Source: Aquirhabdus sp. (GTDB taxonomy: Bacteria > Pseudomonadota > Gammaproteobacteria > Pseudomonadales > Moraxellaceae). Taken from it: a DNA stretch of 64,000 nt. The notes beneath the pieces are model-generated. The model worked only from the letters and a program-made list of their open reading frames with translations, had not been told where the DNA came from and made no database searches. Location: the NCBI GenBank assembly GCA_030149815.1, contig JASLHI010000005.1:119510-183509 (forward strand), read 5' to 3'. Position numbers and translations under genes: made by a program. Within the stretch, counting starts at the first letter, position 1, and the number at the start of each line of letters is the position of its first letter. This document shows positions 36,372 through 44,572 of this stretch, piece by piece.

Positions 36372-37214
36372 ATGATCATCAATGAGTACAACATGTTTGA
36401 GTCAGCACAATTAAATGTTATTCCTCATCTCTTGGTGGGGTTTGAGTGGTCTGAAAACGTTCAGGAAAAATTGAATCTGGAGTTTATGAACCTTGAAGCA
36501 ACGTTATTAAGAGGTAAAGTGCTCAGGGCGTTTCCTAAGACAAAAATAACCTATATGGCACAATCCCATATCCACGCACAAACCAGTAACTTGGCTTATT
36601 TGTTTGCGCCATTTATTTTCTCAATACTCAATAAAACGACTATATTCACTACACCCGCCACTGAAGCTGTATTAAATATACTGAATCGATATTATCAAAC
36701 CGAGAAAGTCCCACCGTATTTAACCGAGGGAGTTCTGGGTACATTGAAAATGCATATCGATTTATCCGACCCGACGGAAGATGGCAAAGACTTTTTTTAT
36801 GCAAATTTGATCAAAGCGCTTTGCCGTACCGATATTTCTACCCTGTACCTGATGACGGAATATGATGTTGATCAGGAGAAGCTCAAAGCATTAGCGGAAT
36901 TTTTAAAAGTAGAAATTTTTGTCACGTCTACGGTGGGATGGCAACCCATCATCGATAGTCCAATGATTGATATGCGTCAGTTGTTATTAAAAAGTAAAGA
37001 TGAGGTACATACTCATTTGTGCACCTTATTTTCACAGAAAAATGCTGAATTATTCACACAGTCAGACCGTTTTTTTAGTGTTTTACAAACCACCAATCTG
37101 ATTGAGGATATGTTCTATGCGGAGCATATTTTCGAGAAACTATCCGTCTATGCGGAATATATTCAAACCCATATTCAGAATGCTCAGACCACTCAAAAGA
37201 TCTTGATAAGCTAA
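36372..37214 (+). CDS. Hypothetical protein of unknown family
   Basis: A 280-residue soluble protein with mixed strands and helices, no signal peptide and no membrane segment. The middle (KALCRTDISTLYLMTEYDVDQEKLKALAEFLKVEIFV) looks like an alpha-beta domain, and the last third is helical (about 210-275). I recognise no family and no catalytic motif. MFESAQL, seven codons in, is an alternative start, and neither has a clear ribosome site. Codon use is like neighbouring genes. A decayed dehydrogenase follows directly, so the locus may be a recombination-prone spot. Confidence 0.6.
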   Translation: MIINEYNMFESAQLNVIPHLLVGFEWSENVQEKLNLEFMNLEATLLRGKVLRAFPKTKITYMAQSHIHAQTSNLAYLFAPFIFSILNKTTIFTTPATEAVLNILNRYYQTEKVPPYLTEGVLGTLKMHIDLSDPTEDGKDFFYANLIKALCRTDISTLYLMTEYDVDQEKLKALAEFLKVEIFVTSTVGWQPIIDSPMIDMRQLLLKSKDEVHTHLCTLFSQKNAELFTQSDRFFSVLQTTNLIEDMFYAEHIFEKLSVYAEYIQTHIQNAQTTQKILIS

Positions 37215-37260
37215 ACTTTTGTCCATTCGACCACGATCTGTGATAAGTCAATTCACCAAT

Positions 37261-37649
37261 GACTTGGTGAAGTTTGCTATCCACTACACCGCTAGCAAGG
37301 CGGGCGTCTGGGCGATGTGTAATAGTGCTCGTTTGGAACTCAAGCCAGACGGCGTGGGGGTCGGCACTTTTAATCCTATTTTTTTAAGACACCGATAATG
37401 GATGCGATTGTCGATGGGCCATGTTCGACGCTAGTGTGGAATAACCACCAAGGCATCTGGCAGTTCGTTTCTTTGGAGGAGGTCATTTCAGCTCTGGTAG
37501 ATACCATTGAATATCGTCGAGAAACAGTCACTGTACCTAGCCGTAATAGCTTGGTGGCAAATGCTGGCTTGGCGCGTAAATTTGTCAAACGTATAGGCTT
37601 TGATGACAAACGCGTGGCTCAGGCGATGAAGCTAAACAACGCTCACTGA
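37261..37649 (+). pseudogene. Decayed short-chain dehydrogenase (SDR): amino half missing, frameshifted
   Basis: From 37261 one frame reads VKFAIHYTASKAGVWAMCNS, the SDR catalytic YxxxK helix, then RLELKPDGVGVGTFNPIFL. It breaks at a T7 run at about 37378-37384, and a second frame continues with TPIMDAIVDG to a normal SDR end, ...RIGFDDKRVAQAMKLNN. Restoring one base to the T-run rejoins the frames. The Rossmann half with TGxxxGIG is absent upstream. The stop lies within a dispersed repeat. This is therefore a remnant, not a functional gene. A stand-alone 83-codon product from 37398 is possible but unlikely to be active. Confidence 0.8.
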
Positions 37650-37710
37650 GCTTGTCAAAGTGAGCGGAATTTCAGATATTGCGCATTTCAACGAAGCTCA
37701 ACGAACTATG
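37638..37710. repeat. Short MITE-like inverted pair of the TGAGCTTGTCGAA repeat
   Basis: The left arm at 37638-37667 (core CACTGAGCTTGTCAAAGTGAGCGG in degraded form) and the right arm at 37681-37710, its inverted relative, enclose only 13 bp. It is the same family as 14177-14315 with a shorter centre, and it overlaps the end of the SDR remnant. Confidence 0.65.
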
Positions 37711-37792
37711 CTGTTCTATTTTACTTTGTTGAAGTACGCCAAAATACGATTCGGATACCTCTATTCTAAAAACCTCAACAGTCCTTAGCTCC

Positions 37793-38962
37793 CTAATCCA
37801 ACAAATGCCCCAACTTCCGCTCTTCGACTAAAGGCCGCCATGTTGCTGATAGTTCAGGTTTCGCCGTCAACAATTGTTTAAATTGCCCCGCCATCTGTTG
37901 TTGTGCCGCTTCTGGCATCAACATCAACACATCAAAAGCAGGCCGCCACAACTGATGATGGGCAACCGCTGCAATCATTCGCTCTTGGAAATCAGCACTT
38001 TGTTCGATCACGAGGTTCGTAAGTATCTGGCGTTGGGTGGTCGACATATATTCAATTAACGGCAGTAAGGTTGCCCATAATGAAAAACGGTCGGTATTCA
38101 CCAATACGCTGGTTAATGGCTTCACTTCAGAGAGCAGGGGCGTATTAATCAGTTTGAATTGTGTCGCAGGTGACATACAGGCAAATAAAGGCAGCGCGTC
38201 TTGCCACAAATCTAGTCGCTGCACGGTGTTCACTAGATCATCCAACACTGCATCACCTGATTCGGCAGCAATATCACCCAACTCGCGTTTTAACTCATCT
38301 TCCAAATGGATCATCAGCGCCAGTGCTTCTGGCCAGAGTTGCTCATGTAGTTGCAAGTAGCCAATCAGCTTGTGCAGTCGTTCTTTGGGTAATAAGCGGA
38401 TGATTTCACTCAGTTGATGTTTGTTTTCGATAAAGAAACCAATGTGTAGGAGTGCTTCTTCGGTAGACACATCCTGCAAAATGACTTTTAACTGTGCGGG
38501 TAGCATAAACCCGACAAAGCCACCCATGATGATATAGTGTTTCTGCGCAAGTAGCTCTGTCGCCACTGCACGCAGCTTGGCGATGGGCATATTTTGGATA
38601 ATGTCTTTCACCCGACGTGGGTCGATTTCGAGTGTGACTTTCGCCAAGAAAGGAATGGTCATTTTATCGGCGAGTTCAACTGCGCGCTGATACGGCATTT
38701 CGCTGGCAATGCGGGCGCACAGCATTGCGCCAAAAATCTTTTCGCCAATCGTGGCGGTAACACCAGCAGGCAGTAATTTACTAGCCGATGCTAGTTTTTG
38801 GAAAAGCTTGCGGCCATCGTTAAATAGTTTGTCGGTGGTCAGGGCGCGTACTTTGATGAGTGTTGGCAGTGGCAAGCCTTCTAAAAAACTTAATTCGGCG
38901 CTGGATACGCCCAACAGTTGACGGAGTTTCACTAATTCGGCGCTGGTATCTAATTTACTCAT
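37793..38962 (-). CDS. Helical-repeat protein of unknown function
   Basis: A 389-residue, almost entirely helical soluble protein. Short helix pairs recur with leucine and proline spacing (LPLPTLIKVRALT, MPIAKLRAVATELL, LPKERLHKLIGYL, MSPATQFKLIN, MSTTQRQILTNL, MPEAAQQQMAGQF), similar to the amino-terminal superhelix of MgtE. I recognise no enzyme motif. Its start lies 12 bp after the end of a small gene on the same strand, so the two form an operon. It may be a scaffold or sensor. Confidence 0.7.
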   Translation of the reverse strand: MSKLDTSAELVKLRQLLGVSSAELSFLEGLPLPTLIKVRALTTDKLFNDGRKLFQKLASASKLLPAGVTATIGEKIFGAMLCARIASEMPYQRAVELADKMTIPFLAKVTLEIDPRRVKDIIQNMPIAKLRAVATELLAQKHYIIMGGFVGFMLPAQLKVILQDVSTEEALLHIGFFIENKHQLSEIIRLLPKERLHKLIGYLQLHEQLWPEALALMIHLEDELKRELGDIAAESGDAVLDDLVNTVQRLDLWQDALPLFACMSPATQFKLINTPLLSEVKPLTSVLVNTDRFSLWATLLPLIEYMSTTQRQILTNLVIEQSADFQERMIAAVAHHQLWRPAFDVLMLMPEAAQQQMAGQFKQLLTAKPELSATWRPLVEERKLGHLLD

Positions 38963-38973
38963 GACTTGGATTC

Positions 38974-39198
38974 TTAACCTCGGACAATTTTTTTGACAGT
39001 GCCACGTAGGATGGCAGGGACGTAGTTCAGACCGTTTTCGATCGCGTCGTTGAGGGTTTGGCGTTGTTTTTGTTGGGCAGCGGTGATTAAGCTTTCAAGC
39101 TCCGCAAGGTGTGTTTCACTGAGTGCGGATAGGTCTGCCAGTTCTGCGGCGGGGACTTTTAACGTGTTTGCAAGTTGTTCTATCGCTTGATTAGGCAT
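38974..39198 (-). CDS. Small helical protein, partner of the helical-repeat protein
   Basis: A 74-residue protein beginning MPNQAIEQLANTLKVPAAEL, with two predicted helices, the second a charged QQKQRQTL stretch, and a basic end (GTVKKIVRG). The frame is open to 39312, but the ATG at 39198 begins the recognisable part. It precedes the helical-repeat gene by 12 bp on the minus strand. A truncated copy of this gene, MPNQALEEHANTLKV, lies at 43285-43425. Function unknown. Confidence 0.65.
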   Translation of the reverse strand: MPNQAIEQLANTLKVPAAELADLSALSETHLAELESLITAAQQKQRQTLNDAIENGLNYVPAILRGTVKKIVRG

Positions 39199-39506
39199 TA
39201 TGAAGTCTCTGGTTGTTGTAGGTTGATTGTTCTGCTGATCATGTTGGGTATGATTGATGAATACATTGACTGAATTAAAGCAATCTTTGGGCGATAAAGA
39301 TAGTTCAGTCAATATACGCAGGATCGGCTTACTGAATATGCTGATGTTTTCTCAGGTCAATGTGAACTATTTTCACTCTTGAATGCTGAATACCCCAGAA
39401 CGCTTAACCATGAATTTAATTCACCTTTTATTGAAATAAGATCGTTTTTATTCATGTTGTGATTCGCGTATAAATCACCCCATAGACATTAGGGTAGCCA
39501 ATCACC

Positions 39507-40535
39507 ATGAGTAACGAGTTTACATTTGCGATTAAGCGCATTCGTTTCGATGAAAACTATCAGCCTTCAGAAAATACGCGGATCACCACCAACTTTGCCA
39601 ATTTGGCGAGAGGCGAGAGCCGTCAAGAGAACTTACGCAATACCTTGAAAATGATTAATAATCGTTTCAATGATTTGGCGCATTGGGATAATCCTAAAGC
39701 AGATCGTTATGCCGTCGAGCTTGAAATCATTTCAGTTGAGCTGAATATTGATGCGCAAAACAGTATTCAGGGTTTGCCTCTGATTGAAATCTTAAAAACG
39801 AATATTGTTGACCTCAAAACCAATGAACGCATTGCGGGCATCGTCGGCAACAACTTTTCCTCTTATGTGCGCGATTACGATTTTAGCGTGTTGCTGCTGG
39901 AACATAATAAGAACCAAGCCAAATTTAGCACGCCAGAGAATTATGGTGAGCTGCACGGTAAACTGTTTAAAAGTTTCGTAAATTCTGACACCTATAAGAA
40001 TAATTTTAATAAACAGCCAGTGATCTGCTTAAGTGTTTCCAGCAGTAGAACCTATCAACGGACGGAAAACCTGCATCCAGTATTAGGGGTGGAATACCTG
40101 CAAGATGAATATTCTCTGACCGATGAGTATTTCCAAAAAATGGGCTTAAAGGTTCGCTATTTCATGCCTACGAATAGTGTTGCACCTTTGGCTTTTTATT
40201 TTTCTGGTGATTTGCTGGCGGATTACACCAATCTTGAGCTGATCAGCACCATCAGCACGATGGAGTCGTTTCAAAAAATTTATCGCCCTGAAATTTACAA
40301 TGCAAATTCTACCGCAGGAAAATCGTATCAACCCAGTTTGAAGCAGCAGGATTATTCACTGACTCGCATTGTGTATGACCGCGAAGAACGTGGTCGGCTG
40401 GCGATTGAGCAAGGCAAGTTTGTGGAGGAACAGTTCATCAAACCCTACCAAGATGTTCTTGAGCAATGGGCGGCGAGCTACTCTGATACAAACTGCTCTG
40501 ATACAAACTGCTCTGATAAAAGCCAAGCTGCTTAA
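39507..40535 (+). CDS. mesX: MesX (DUF1852), partner of methionine synthase MesD
   Basis: MesX is the DUF1852 protein required, with oxygen, for folate-independent methionine synthesis by MesD, as shown for Acinetobacter baylyi homologues. The 342-residue protein starts FTFAIKRIRFDENY and contains the DUF1852 body with HPVLGVEYLQDEYSLTDEYF and a SLTRIVYDREERG segment near the end. Its exact reaction is not settled. It probably makes the methyl donor. The tail carries a threefold in-frame five-residue repeat (SDTNC). mesD follows after about 180 bp that hold two hairpins. Confidence 0.88.
   Translation: MSNEFTFAIKRIRFDENYQPSENTRITTNFANLARGESRQENLRNTLKMINNRFNDLAHWDNPKADRYAVELEIISVELNIDAQNSIQGLPLIEILKTNIVDLKTNERIAGIVGNNFSSYVRDYDFSVLLLEHNKNQAKFSTPENYGELHGKLFKSFVNSDTYKNNFNKQPVICLSVSSSRTYQRTENLHPVLGVEYLQDEYSLTDEYFQKMGLKVRYFMPTNSVAPLAFYFSGDLLADYTNLELISTISTMESFQKIYRPEIYNANSTAGKSYQPSLKQQDYSLTRIVYDREERGRLAIEQGKFVEEQFIKPYQDVLEQWAASYSDTNCSDTNCSDKSQAA
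40482..40521 (+). repeat. 15-bp tandem repeat in the 3' end of mesX
   Basis: Two full copies and a partial third of CTCTGATACAAACTG encode repeated SDTNC units. The unit is a multiple of three, so copy number can change without frameshift. Confidence 0.9.
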
Positions 40536-40576
40536 TGATACCAATCCATAAAATGAGATTAAAAAACGTATCGTAT

Positions 40577-40642
40577 AGGGTGAACACAGTTCACCCTTAC
40601 AAATCAATGTGATACAGGTGTATGGGCGAACTAAGTTCGTCC
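40577..40642. repeat. Two small hairpins between mesX and mesD
   Basis: Perfect GGGTGAAC/GTTCACCC arms with a three-base loop lie at 40578-40596, and GGGCGAAC/GTTCGTCC arms with one G-T pair at 40624-40642. They resemble each other, which suggests two copies of a short palindromic repeat. They could also stabilise or attenuate the mRNA. Confidence 0.7.
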
Positions 40643-40717
40643 TGAGAAACATTATTCCGTAAGGATATAAAGTTAATTTATAAAGATTGGTATTAACTCA
40701 AATATAGAAGATTACAG

Positions 40718-41749
40718 ATGAAACGATTATTACCGACGTCAACTGCGGGCAGTTTGCCGAAACCTTCTTGGCTGGCTGAGCCTGAGAAACTTTGGTCACC
40801 TTGGAAATTACAAGATGGTGAACTGATTGACGGCAAATTGGATGCTTTAAGGTTGTCATTGCAAGAGCAGCAACACGCAGGCATCGATATCGTCAGTGAT
40901 GGCGAGCAAACACGCCAACATTTTGTCACCACGTTTATTGAGCACCTCAACGGCGTTGATTTTGAGAAACGTGAAACCGTGAGAATTCGTGATCGCTATG
41001 ATGCCAGTGTGCCGACCGTAGTAGGTCCTGTCTCTCTCCAAAAGCCTGTTTTTGTTAAAGATGCCAAATTGTTGCGTGCGCTTACCGACCAACCGATTAA
41101 ATGGGCACTACCAGGGCCGATGACGATGATTGATACGCTCTATGATGCTCATTATAAGAGTCGTGAAAAACTTGCTTGGGAATTTGCCAAAATTCTTAAT
41201 GAAGAAGCCCTAGAATTAGAGGCTGCTGGTGTGGATATTATCCAGTTTGATGAGCCTGCATTTAATGTCTTTTTTGATGAGGTGAATGATTGGGGCGTTG
41301 CGACTTTAGAGCGAGCGATTGAAGGTCTGAAGTGTGAAACTGCCGTGCATATTTGCTATGGCTACGGCATCCAAGCCAATACCGATTGGAAAAAGACGTT
41401 AGGCTCAGAGTGGCGGCAATATGAAGAAGCGTTTCCTAAGCTGCAAAAATCCAAGATCGATATCATTTCGCTGGAATGTCACAATTCTCATGTTCCCATG
41501 GAGCTACTTGAACTCATTCGCGGTAAAAAAGTGATGGTCGGGGCGATTGACGTGGCAAGCAATACCATTGAAACACCAGAGGAAGTCGCTAATACGCTTA
41601 GAGCCGCACTTCAATTTGTCGATGCCGACAAGCTCTATCCTTGTACTAACTGTGGCATGGCGCCTTTGCCGCGTGACGTTGCTAGAGGCAAGCTCAATGC
41701 GTTAAATGCAGGCGCGGAAATCATCCGCAGAGAACTCGCGTCTAAGTAG
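40718..41749 (+). CDS. mesD: Folate-independent methionine synthase MesD (core MetE family)
   Basis: A 343-residue protein equal to the catalytic half of cobalamin-independent methionine synthase, lacking the amino-terminal folate-binding half of MetE. Zinc-binding residues are visible as the HICYG histidine and cysteine, SLEC, and CTNCGM near the end. IIQFDEPAF (about 180-188) is also conserved. With MesX next to it and the length of about 340, it belongs to the MesD type that uses oxygen and MesX instead of 5-methyl-THF. A flavin reductase gene follows 75 bp later and may supply reduced flavin. Confidence 0.9.
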   Translation: MKRLLPTSTAGSLPKPSWLAEPEKLWSPWKLQDGELIDGKLDALRLSLQEQQHAGIDIVSDGEQTRQHFVTTFIEHLNGVDFEKRETVRIRDRYDASVPTVVGPVSLQKPVFVKDAKLLRALTDQPIKWALPGPMTMIDTLYDAHYKSREKLAWEFAKILNEEALELEAAGVDIIQFDEPAFNVFFDEVNDWGVATLERAIEGLKCETAVHICYGYGIQANTDWKKTLGSEWRQYEEAFPKLQKSKIDIISLECHNSHVPMELLELIRGKKVMVGAIDVASNTIETPEEVANTLRAALQFVDADKLYPCTNCGMAPLPRDVARGKLNALNAGAEIIRRELASK

Positions 41750-41823
41750 AAACAAAGATAGTCGTGTAAAAAAGTGACCCGTTTGATTGGCGTTCATGAT
41801 TAAACGACTCTTCGAGGAAAAAA

Positions 41824-42354
41824 GTGATGATTAAAGCAACAGACTTTAGAGATGCCATGTCGTTGTTAACAGGCACGGTCAATGTCGTGACCACGGCAGG
41901 TGACTCTGGTCGTCATGGGTTCACGGCATCTGCGGTGTGTAGTGTCACGGATACACCGCCTACACTCTTGGTCTGTATGAATCAAGCCTCTCGATCACAT
42001 GTTTATTTTATCGAGAATAAAATTTTAACCGTGAATGTTTTAGGCGCGCATCATCAGCATATTTCCAACGTATTTTCATCTAAACTGAGTTCAGAAGAAC
42101 GCTTTGAATATGGAAATTGGACTGAATTAAAAACGGGCGCACCTGTTTTGGAAGATGCTTTGGTGAGTTTTGATTGTGAGATTGAGCAAATTCAAGAAGT
42201 CGGAACACATACTATTTTTATCTGTCGTATTGTCGCGATTCAACCCCGTCAACATGATAGTGAGCAAAATCGGGGTCTAGTTTATTTTAATCGCGGCTAT
42301 CATTATGTCGGGCATCAAGTTGGACATCATGTGAGTCAGGCGGAAGTCGCTTAA
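41824..42354 (+). CDS. Flavin reductase family protein, probable MesD/MesX partner
   Basis: A 176-residue protein of the flavin reductase (HpaC/RutF-like) family, with the FMN-binding split barrel: GTVNVVTTAG, GFTASAVCSVTDTPPTLLVCMN (about 32-53) and VNVLG. A histidine-rich end (HYVGHQVGHHV) completes it. Such enzymes reduce free FMN or FAD with NAD(P)H for a partner oxygenase. Its place right after mesX-mesD fits the oxygen dependence of that system. This link is inferred from the operon. Confidence 0.85.
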   Translation: MMIKATDFRDAMSLLTGTVNVVTTAGDSGRHGFTASAVCSVTDTPPTLLVCMNQASRSHVYFIENKILTVNVLGAHHQHISNVFSSKLSSEERFEYGNWTELKTGAPVLEDALVSFDCEIEQIQEVGTHTIFICRIVAIQPRQHDSEQNRGLVYFNRGYHYVGHQVGHHVSQAEVA

Positions 42355-42400
42355 ACTCACCATTTCTTTAACATCAATTTCTTAGGTCAGTCGGTATATT

Positions 42401-43201
42401 GTGGAATTAATCATTTTCTTGAGCATTGGTGTCGTCGCGGGATTTACTGCGGGGCTGTTTGGTGTGGGTGGTGGACTGATCATCGTGCCACTTTTGTATG
42501 TGGTCTTTACGCAAATGGGTTATGACCCTAGCTTAATCATGCATATGGCGCTAGGAACGTCGTTGGCGACGATCATTGTGACTTCGATCAGTTCGTTGAT
42601 GGCGCATCATAAAAATGGCGCAGTCATTTGGCCTGTATTCAAAAATCTAGCACCTGGGTTGGTCATCGGCTCGTTTTTAGGGGCGGGTATTGCGGGATTA
42701 CTTTCTGGGGCGCATTTGCAACTGATTATTGGCGTCTTTGCGATTTGGGTCGCCTATCAGATGTTTGTGGGTGCAAAAAAGGCAGTCGATCAGAATAAAG
42801 TCCTGCCATCCACGACTGCGCAAGTTTTTGCAGGGACGGGGATAGGCGTTGCATCGGCCATTTTTGGGATTGGAGGAGGGAGTTTAACTGTACCTTATCT
42901 CAATCATCATGGCGTGGTGATGCAAAAAGCGGTTGGCACATCTGCCGCATGTGGTTTACCGATCGCCATTGCGGGTGCTTTGGGATTTATATTTTTTGGG
43001 ATGAAAGCGCAAGTCAATGTTCCTAATACGATTGGCTTTGTCCATATTTATGCTTTCTTGGGCATTAGCATCATGAGTTTCTTTACCGCAAAGTTAGGTG
43101 CAAAAGTAGCTCATGCATTATCACCAAGCGCGCTTAAAAAATGTTTTGCCGTGCTGTTATTTAGCGTCGGATGTTTTTTTATTTTTAAGGGGGTAGGTTG
43201 A
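42401..43201 (+). CDS. TauE/SafE family sulfite or anion exporter
   Basis: A 266-residue inner membrane protein with about seven to eight hydrophobic segments in two halves, each with a glycine-rich motif (GFTAGLFGVGGGLIIVPLL at the start and ASAIFGIGGGSLTVPYL midway). TauE/SafE proteins export sulfite, sulfoacetate or related anions. A role with methionine or sulfonate metabolism is suggested by the preceding genes. The start codon is GTG. The ribosome site is weak. Confidence 0.85.
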   Translation: MELIIFLSIGVVAGFTAGLFGVGGGLIIVPLLYVVFTQMGYDPSLIMHMALGTSLATIIVTSISSLMAHHKNGAVIWPVFKNLAPGLVIGSFLGAGIAGLLSGAHLQLIIGVFAIWVAYQMFVGAKKAVDQNKVLPSTTAQVFAGTGIGVASAIFGIGGGSLTVPYLNHHGVVMQKAVGTSAACGLPIAIAGALGFIFFGMKAQVNVPNTIGFVHIYAFLGISIMSFFTAKLGAKVAHALSPSALKKCFAVLLFSVGCFFIFKGVG

Positions 43202-43215
43202 GTTAGGTGAATGCT

Positions 43216-43293
43216 TTACCAGCCCAACGGTCGCCCAGTCTGATACTTATCTAATAAGTTCTTCTCTTGATGCAAGTCAATCTATCAGACATT
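43216..43293 (-). pseudogene. Relic of the 3' end of nrdB
   Basis: On the minus strand the sequence reads DLHQEKNLLDKYQTG...LGW and a stop, which parallels the nrdB end DLRKEKNFFETRVTEYQTG...LSW at 45479-45568. DNA identity is about 75-80 percent by eye, with a 12-base in-frame deletion and one base missing before it. It lies on the far side of the restriction-modification genes from intact nrdB, in the same orientation. Confidence 0.8.
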
Positions 43294-43425
43294 TAGAGAA
43301 ATGTCGGCAATGAATGTAGCTGTTGAGTTGGGTGCAATACGTATGCTGAGTGTGGACAGGTCTTCTAATTGTGTGGTGCGGACTTTTAAAGTGTTGGCAT
43401 GTTCTTCCAGAGCTTGATTAGGCAT
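43285..43425 (-). pseudogene. Truncated copy of the small gene at 38974-39198
   Basis: The frame starts MPNQALEEHANTLKV, as in the intact gene (MPNQAIEQLANTLKV), and continues similarly through about residue 27 (DLSTLS). It then diverges and stops at residue 46, directly fused to the nrdB relic. The partner helical-repeat gene is absent here. Confidence 0.75.
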
Positions 43426-43488
43426 TAGCCAGTCGGGGTTACTTCAGAGTGTTGTGAGGGAGCGTCGAATAGAAAGTAATTGGAAACA

Positions 43489-43515
43489 GGTGCAATATGG
43501 TTTGGCTATTGCACC
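43489..43515 (-). terminator. Hairpin downstream of the methyltransferase gene
   Basis: A perfect nine-bp stem (GGTGCAATA and complement) with a nine-base loop lies 17 bp after the methyltransferase stop. The following bases on the minus strand (TGTTTCC) are only weakly T-rich. Confidence 0.5.
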
Positions 43516-43531
43516 GTGTGTCTTTATGCGG

Positions 43532-44572
43532 TTAAGTTAATACCACGGATTCATGCTTATTTTGTACTTGTTGATTTGCTACTAAACTCTCTAAATCTCG
43601 TTTGATTGTCAGAGCGATGATCTGTGCTAATCGTATAGGCACAGCATTCCCAATCATTTTATAGCCAGCAGTAATATTTTTATAATAAAAAACAAAGTTG
43701 TCTGGAAATGTTTGTATTCTGGCGCACTCTCTCACACTTAAACGACGATATAAATCAATACACTCAGGATCGAAAGTTCTAACATTTTGCGAAATAAACT
43801 GCATTTTGGGTGCTTGAGGGTGTATGGGAGCGTGACGACCACCAGCTTGAATGGTGAAAGAAACTTCATCCCAAGAACGTACTCGATTTCTGGACATATA
43901 AATTGTAGAAAATCCACCTGTCATATATTCATGATTCGCTATTTCACATAGTTCACCATTAGTTAAGTTGCTGGATTTTGCAGGCAGAGCAGAATGTCTA
44001 AGATCACCAATCGCGCGCTCTAAGGTAATTTTATTATCTATTGTAAATCCTTGAGGAAATTTGAATTCTAGCCCTAAGTCACTTCTATACCCAATAAAAA
44101 ACACACGCTTCCGATCTTGTGGGACACCAAAATCAGAGGCATTCAAAAGTTGAAAGGATAGGTTATATCCACATTCCTTAAACATGCTTTTAATATTTTC
44201 AAGAGCTTGTTTGTGCCTAGGTAATAGCATTCCTGATACATTCTCAGCTAGAAAAAATTTCGGCTTTTTCGCTTCAAGAATTCGCATGAAATCAAAAAAT
44301 AATTGACCTCGTTTATCTTCGATTCCTCTTAATGCACCAGCTTCACTCCAACTTTGACATGGAGGTCCACCAATAATTCCATCACAATCAGGAACTTCAC
44401 TTGCTTCAATTTCAGTAATGCTACGTCGATCAAGAATCGTGTTGGGATGATTCCGTTCGTAAGTTTCCCATATTTCTTTGTCAAATTCGTTTGCCCAAAT
44501 ACATTCAAATCCAGCTTTAGTAAAACCTAAATCCAGACCACCTGCACCAGCAAAGAAAGTCGCTAATTTCAT
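43532..44572 (-). CDS. C5-cytosine DNA methyltransferase of a type II restriction-modification system
   Basis: A 346-residue enzyme that methylates cytosine C5 within the site of its partner nuclease. Motifs in order are FAGAGGLDLGF (motif I, residues 7-17), GGPPCQSW with catalytic C72 (motif IV), AENV near 109-112 (motif VI), QDRKRVFFIGYR (motif VIII), a short target-recognition region around residues 185-250, and GNAVP near residue 318 (motif X). It overlaps the endonuclease gene by four bases (ATGA). The site is probably GGCC because the nuclease is NgoPII-like, which is inference. The pair is more AT-rich than its flanks, consistent with transfer. Confidence 0.92.
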   Translation of the reverse strand: MKLATFFAGAGGLDLGFTKAGFECIWANEFDKEIWETYERNHPNTILDRRSITEIEASEVPDCDGIIGGPPCQSWSEAGALRGIEDKRGQLFFDFMRILEAKKPKFFLAENVSGMLLPRHKQALENIKSMFKECGYNLSFQLLNASDFGVPQDRKRVFFIGYRSDLGLEFKFPQGFTIDNKITLERAIGDLRHSALPAKSSNLTNGELCEIANHEYMTGGFSTIYMSRNRVRSWDEVSFTIQAGGRHAPIHPQAPKMQFISQNVRTFDPECIDLYRRLSVRECARIQTFPDNFVFYYKNITAGYKMIGNAVPIRLAQIIALTIKRDLESLVANQQVQNKHESVVLT

